From Marisa cornuarietis (taxonomy: Eukaryota > Mollusca > Gastropoda > Architaenioglossa > Ampullariidae): a stretch of DNA of 64,000 nt. Shown piece after piece: positions 59,210-64,000 of the stretch. The stretch spans positions 23,968,501-24,032,500 of the forward strand of contig SMMW01000001.1 of NCBI GenBank assembly GCA_004794655.1, written 5' to 3'. The notes beneath the pieces are model-generated. The model was not told where the DNA came from. It ran no database searches and was given only the letters and a program-made list of their open reading frames with translations. The number at the start of each line of letters is the position of its first letter. The first letter of the stretch is position 1. A program made the translations under genes and the position numbers.

Positions 59210-59276
<67 letters not shown>
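58521..59276 (+). mobile_element. LINE (L2/CR1-like) 3' end with (ATC)n tail
   Basis: Plus strand, 5'-truncated. It carries the C-terminal part of ORF2: YHIRSIVRTLGRLRPMLT, IISRLDYCNSALWGIP, LHRLQRVEKTAARIVT and ILQSLHWLPVNKRIDHKVF. After frameshifts near 58850 and 58950 come VPPYQPSRG and NAAPKLWNSLPSSL, then KRLKTHLFT and a stop. A T-rich 3' UTR and about 22 ATC units (59208-59276) follow. It contains just the part of ORF2 that the minus-strand LINE lacks. Confidence 0.88.
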
Positions 59277-59282
<6 letters not shown>

Positions 59283-59600
59283 TGGACCTTAAAATTTATT
59301 TTACAAAGATGGAAAGATATTTTCATACGAGAGCCGATAGTATGTCAGAAGCACATCTGCATGTTGATGGCAGAGAATCAAACTGAACTAAACTGTCCTG
59401 TCACACGTCATTCCCACACTTCCACAGCCTCGCCCACAGTCCATAACCATAACAAAAAACTCTCGCAACTAGTCAAAGGGAGGTAGTTCTGAATAGAGCA
59501 ATACGTAAAGGTCGCACCAGTTCCTTCCCTTGTTTCTTCATTTATTCACGGACAAGCAATGTGTTATGTGGCACTACCTGTCCTTGTCGTGTCAATGTGA
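59277..59600 (+). repeat. Dispersed block X, long copy right of LINE
   Basis: Second near-identical copy of the block at 57915-58240, starting directly after the (ATC)n tail of the LINE. A frame through it (KFILQRWKDIFIREPIVCQK) is open but unrecognised. Confidence 0.8.
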
Positions 59601-59817
59601 TGAGGTGGGAGAGAGTAGAAATGATCTTGACCATGAGGCGGGAGAGAGTAGAAATGATCTTGACCATGAGGTGGGAGAGAGTAGAAATGATCTTGACCAT
59701 GAGGTGGGAGAGAGTAGAAATGATCTTGACCATGAGGTGGGAGAGAGTAGAAATGGTCTTGACCATGAGGTGGGAGAGAGTAGAAATGATCTTGACCCTG
59801 AGGTGGGAGAGAGTTAA
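59600..59817. repeat. 33-bp tandem array, 6-7 copies
   Basis: Unit GAGGTGGGAGAGAGTAGAAA plus TGATCTTGACCAT. It is open on both strands as 11-codon repeats, but without context as a gene. Confidence 0.95.
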
Positions 59818-60655
59818 AGGGGTGTAGTATGTCAGCCAGCAATGAAGGCAATTTCAATGCTAAGCAGCCGGCCCTGTAGACAAGTTCTACATGAAGACAT
59901 AGACCCGTGTACCCGAGATGAAATATAACCCCAGACACCCGATCTTCACTGTGTTGGTGACAAGTGCCAAACAGTTGCACCGGAGCGCCCTCAGAGACTC
60001 CCACAGTCCCCTTAAGGGTCTATACCATCAATTATTAACCGTTATACACAAAAGATCACAATAGTAGCTTCACCATCAAGTATTAACCATAAAACACATA
60101 TAAGGCTAGTGCCTACACCTTCAACAAGTGTTAAAACACAAACAGGGGGAATTAACTTTCACCTTAACCAAGACCATCAAGAAGAATGATCGTGAAAACA
60201 AAGAGGGTTAGCCTTATCTCTAGCCTTAACCTTGATCCGAATGATCAAATAAAAATGTTAAATAACTAATTGTGAAGATTAACATTAACACAATCCATGA
60301 AATATATGGTGATCAACAAATATAAATGTTCAATACCAATAGTCACAATGTTAGGACAAGAAAGACCAAGAGGTGAAGAACAGTTGATGGATGTGGAAGC
60401 AACTCAAACAATGAATGTAGTAGACGATGGCTTTGCATCCTGATTGTCGTAAATCATTTTTGTAGACCGCATCTGCTACCTGCTGATAAACAGTTTTCAT
60501 GAGATGTTGCTAGATGTTCCAGGCCAGTAATAACTATGTTTACTATACTCACCCAAATCTGTTTATTTTATTCGTCAAAAGCTGTGTGCTTAATATATAT
60601 TTACTAACATCTGAGCTTTACTTTGTTTACTAAAAGCTCTGTTTTTACTATTTCA
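59818..60655. other. Unique AT-rich stretch, nothing recognised
   Basis: TTAACC-rich sequence without exon signals. Confidence 0.4.
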
Positions 60656-61043
60656 CCAAGAATGTTTGCTTGACTTTGCTTCTTACTTCATGTTGTATTC
60701 TACAGACTGAGGTGAAACCTCGGGTAGCAGGTAAACTAGAAGCTTGGCTATCTGATGAGATCTCTTCTCCAATTCATCTTTTCCCGCTCGCAGTCTACCA
60801 GTTCTTTGCTATCCCAACCCCTGACATGCTTCATGCGCAGACTTTCCCGTCTTGTATGTCTGTTGTTGTGTCTGTATCCAGTCGTTTGCTATGTTGTGGT
60901 CTGTGTAGACAATATGTGTGTGTTATGTACATTTTGTATCGTTGAAGGTGTGCTTTCAGTGTTTTGTTGTCAGAGAATGTTTGTAAAGTACAGTAGAGAA
61001 ATGCGCTACATACATCTGCAGCATTATTATTATTATTATCTTT
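60656..61043 (+). repeat. Retroelement 3' end with (ATT)n tail
   Basis: Ends in GTAAAGTACAGTAGAGAAATG, then CGCTACATACATCTGCAGCA and (TTA)n. This layout is common at the 3' ends of LINE-type or SINE-type elements in mollusc genomes, as I recall it. The 5' limit is uncertain. Confidence 0.4.
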
Positions 61044-61562
61044 TCTTATTTCACTTTTTTCTGCCTTTAAATCGATTAGGCCAACTCTAAAGACAGAGAT
61101 GCTCTATTATTAGGTGACCAGACGTTTGGGGAGATAAACGGGACACGTGCTGACCCAGGTGTCGCCACCGACAAAAACCGCCGAAAACAGAGGGCGGGGG
61201 GGGACCATTCGTCTGACTTTACCGAGCAGCGGTACTTTCAACAGCAGATCTGTCCAGGCCACTACAGTATTCCACTTTAAAAAGAAAAAAGAAAAACGAT
61301 ATTTAAAATTTAAAATGTTCCTACGACCTGCTTATCTCCCGCTCATCCAACTTTGCGAAGGCGTCGGCAGGGCGCTGTAACAAATTATCGCCGACGATGG
61401 TCCTGCACCTTCCTCATTTTCCCCAACTGTTGCTCCGAAAAAGTATTTTATAGACACACGAATGTCCTGGTCAACTTTCCGTTCTTACGAGATAGTCTCA
61501 TGAATGTTCGTTCTCAAAGTTGCACTTCACAAATAAAAGTCTTCTCAGTGTTTCTACCTTTA
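61044..61562. other. Unassigned, possible short interspersed element
   Basis: 61100-61270 (GGTGACCAGACGTTTGGGG...GGACACG) looks like a dispersed repeat but I cannot name it. The rest has no recognised feature. Confidence 0.3.
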
Positions 61563-62400
61563 GAGACCAACCTGAATGGTCGGCGTAGTTTGTAGATGTC
61601 GGTAGATACATGCGATACGAAACTAACCTGTACATTGAGCCTCACAAACCCATCCGCGAATTAATTATCCGCTACGAGTCGCACCTGCGATGAAGAAGCG
61701 CCACTAAGTGTACTACGTCACTCTAGTGCACCATTCACAACATTGACAGCAGTCAACACCAAACAGTGTACTACGTCATACTAGTGACAGTCAACACCAA
61801 ACAGTGTACTACGTCACACTAGTGCACCATTCACAACATTGACAGCCGTCAACACCAAACAGTGTACTACGTCACACTAGTGCACCATTCATAACACTGA
61901 CAGCCGTCAACACCAAACAGTGTACTACGTACTACGTCACACTAGTGACAGTCAACACCAAACAGTGTACTACGTCACACTAGTGCACCATTCACAACAC
62001 TGACAGCAGTCAACACCAAACAGTGTACTACGTCACACTTGTGCACCATTCACAACATTGACAGCAGTCAACACCAAGCAGTCTACTACGTCACAGTAGT
62101 GACAGTCAACACCAAACAGTGTGCTACGTCACACTAGTGACAGTCAACACCAAACAGTGTACTACGTCACACTAGTGCACCATTCACAACACTGACAGCA
62201 GTCAACACCAAACAGTGTACTACGTCACACTAGTGCACCATTCACAACATTGACAGCAGTCAACACCAAACAGTGTACTACGTCACACTAGTGACAGTCA
62301 ACACCAAACAGTGTACGACGTCACACTAGTGCACCATTCACAACATTGACAGTCGTCAACACCAAACAGTGTACTACGTCACACTAGTGCACCTTACACA
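61563..62400. mobile_element. Tandem-core element copy 2
   Basis: Left flank GAGACCAACCTGAATGG...TTAATTATCCGCTAC aligns with copy 1 over about 150 bp. Then come about 13 cores, 55-60 bp long or shortened to about 40 bp where GCACCATTCACAACACTGAC is missing. No inverted right end is seen; it passes into GTTGTTGACCTAGAAATATG of block X. Confidence 0.65.
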
Positions 62401-62411
62401 ACATCGACGGC

Positions 62412-62575
62412 AGGTTGTTGACCTAGAAATATGTCAACAACCAACCAAAACAAAAAAAACAAAAACTCTCCCAACTAGTCAATGGGAGGTAATTCAGAAT
62501 AGAGCAATTCGTAAAGGTGACACCAGTTTCTTCCCTTGTTTCTTCATTTATTGACGGACAACGCAGTGTGTTACG
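62412..62575 (+). repeat. Dispersed block X, second half only
   Basis: GTTGACCTAGAAATATG, then CAACTAGTCAATGGGAGG and CTTCCCTTGTTTCTTCA, as at 57752-57914. Confidence 0.65.
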
Positions 62576-64000
62576 TGTCAGGCTGATCTCAAGTGTGGAA
62601 TCAGCAGTGAACAGTCCGATACAAATTGTTGGACAGTCGTGATTAGCTCCTTCTCTAAAACATGTTGTTGACTGTTGTCTGAGAGTAAACTGATCTATCT
62701 AATATCAAATGCGGGTAAATTAACAAACCTGATGGTGAAGAGTTAAAGGTGATTTCATGCTGTGGCAGTCTGGTCTCTGACAATGTGGTGATGTTTGTGG
62801 ACATGTTCACAGGATGCAATATTTTCACAATGGTTATAATAAAGGTCAAGTTAAAGGTGACGAGTGGAGAGTAAGTAACAAAGGTTGGAGGTAACCAACG
62901 GACAGCCAGTGAATAGGGTCACATCTGCGTGGTCGAGCAAGGTGATGTGAACAGCTTGACAAGTTGTACTCGGGTATTTCACCTTCCCAACAGCCACCAT
63001 CCATTCAGGAGCACTCACATGCAAGGCACAAAACGAAGTGTCACATGATGAAATTTGATAAAAGTGTTTCGTATTAAAATACCAGTTGATGATGCCCTCG
63101 TTATCCATGATGGGATTCTGACAACGCGGTTGGTGCAATTTCTGAATTCTAAGTGGAGGTTGGATGAGCTCGCTCTCTCGTGTGTACTTGTAGACCAATT
63201 GTTTACTCTGACTACGTCAAGCAGCTCGATAACAGAGTCGTGACTGGAAGAAGTAGTCATCCGGGTGCTGGTGTCACGGTTGTTACTATAATGTCCTGAC
63301 TCTTGACTAGCATTGTGCGAGTAGACATGATTTCTAGTAAAGGAATACGAGTTTGGATGGTGTACTGCACTGTATGCAGTGATGCTTACCTCCCTTTATG
63401 TGGCGCGGTTCATTACTCCGCTAGCAGTGTCTGCAAAGAAGCCGGATGTAAAGTAAAAGATAAGTAGATTCATGATCGTTGCTATGTTCCTGGACATCCC
63501 GCTCACCAGCTACCCTTGACCCCCACCGAGAAAACTGGTTAAAGACTTTGGGACAAAGAACCGACGACCATCTTTAAGTAAAACATGTTGCTATGGCTGT
63601 GAAGTTTCTCTGGCTACAAAGGTAAGTCCCATTATAAAGATATTTGAGATAACATTGAAGTACAGCTTTAGAAAAAATGTATTTCCTTTAGTTAATTTTA
63701 AGAAAAATATTTCTTTGATAACAGTGTTAAAAGCAGTAGAATGTGACTGAACACTTTTAAAACTACATTTAATTTTAATAGAGACAGAGATAGTAAGAGA
63801 GAGTGAAGTGAGTGAGAATGAGAATTGAGAAAGAAAAAAGACATTAAATGGCAGAGGTGAAGAGAGAAGACATCAGACTGCATGTGCATGCATGTGTTTC
63901 TCTAACAATAGCGCTTTACACACGCGGCTGTTGTAAGAAGAATCATCGGTGGAAAAGTAAACGTTTTGCACGTGCAGTCGACGCGTGGCGAAGCTTCCCT
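62576..64000. other. Unassigned right end, some open frames
   Basis: Minus-strand frames at 62655-62849, 62851-63198 and 63015-63260 are open but not recognised and have no clear shared phase. 63440-63640 contains CCCACCGAGAAAACTGG and ends at a donor-like AAAG/GTAAGT (63622), possibly an exon or a transposon piece on the plus strand. The last 400 bp are AT-rich and GA-rich. Confidence 0.3.

Noticed and set aside
59600..59817. 11-residue repeat protein encoded by the 33-bp array
   Set aside because: Open on both strands only because 33 is a multiple of three. No exon context; it lies within mobile-element debris.
62655..63260. Minus-strand frames as exons of a gene at the right end
   Set aside because: Translations show no known motif, the frames overlap each other, and acceptor/donor phases do not connect.

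Overview
The window is eukaryotic nuclear DNA from an animal, most likely a marine mollusc (gastropod-like). I infer this from spliced genes with GT-AG introns, a claudin/PMP22-type protein, a tRNA-derived SINE, an L2/CR1-like LINE and an ISL2EU/PIF-Harbinger-type transposon. It also contains dispersed repeats that I recall as common in mollusc genomes. No single-copy marker gene fixes the species. Summing the array spans by eye, close to half of the 64 kb is tandem repeats.

Left half (about 4.2-32.0 kb, minus strand). One spliced ankyrin-repeat gene can be assembled from eight exons: 32006-31311, 22611-22421, 13656-13434, 10699-10444, 9760-9470, 8360-8087, 5511-5378 and 4348-4179. All seven junctions agree in phase, and the sum is 2235 nt, or 745 codons, with 16 ankyrin repeats. 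The N-terminus carries seven SKEQDLQ-type repeats. The gene leaves the window through a 3.6 kb satellite of 16-bp units at the left edge. Its introns hold arrays of 33, 53, 68, 32, 74, 31, 39 and 32 bp units, a small MITE with target-site duplications, an LTR-like block, a decayed 3.0 kb THAP/DDE transposon with an AT duplication, and a broken LINE.

Middle (32-45.2 kb). This part is mainly non-coding. It contains a degenerate ~20-bp array, two weak candidate exons near 34.1-34.5 kb, an 8 kb array of ~55-bp units with embedded (TA)n, a tRNA-type SINE, a weak leucine-rich-repeat-like exon and a 36-bp array.

Right half (45.2-56.2 kb, plus strand). A three-coding-exon tetraspan gene of the claudin/PMP22/EMP superfamily encodes 166 aa (45897-46083, 50716-50856, 55481-55653). 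It has a probable 5' UTR exon ending at 45514 and a poly(A) signal at 56173. Tandem arrays have grown across its functional boundaries. One 53-bp array copies the last 3' splice site eleven times, and a 42-bp array copies the stop codon.

Right end (56.2-64 kb). This is an accumulation of mobile-element debris: a second LINE 3' end between two nearly identical ~325 bp blocks, a second copy of a tandem-core element also seen at 52.75 kb, a retroelement-type tail and several minisatellites. I recognise no host gene there.

The most interesting observations are arrays born from functional sequence: a minisatellite that is an in-frame expansion of a LINE reverse-transcriptase segment, the array of decoy 3' splice sites, and the array of repeated stop codons.
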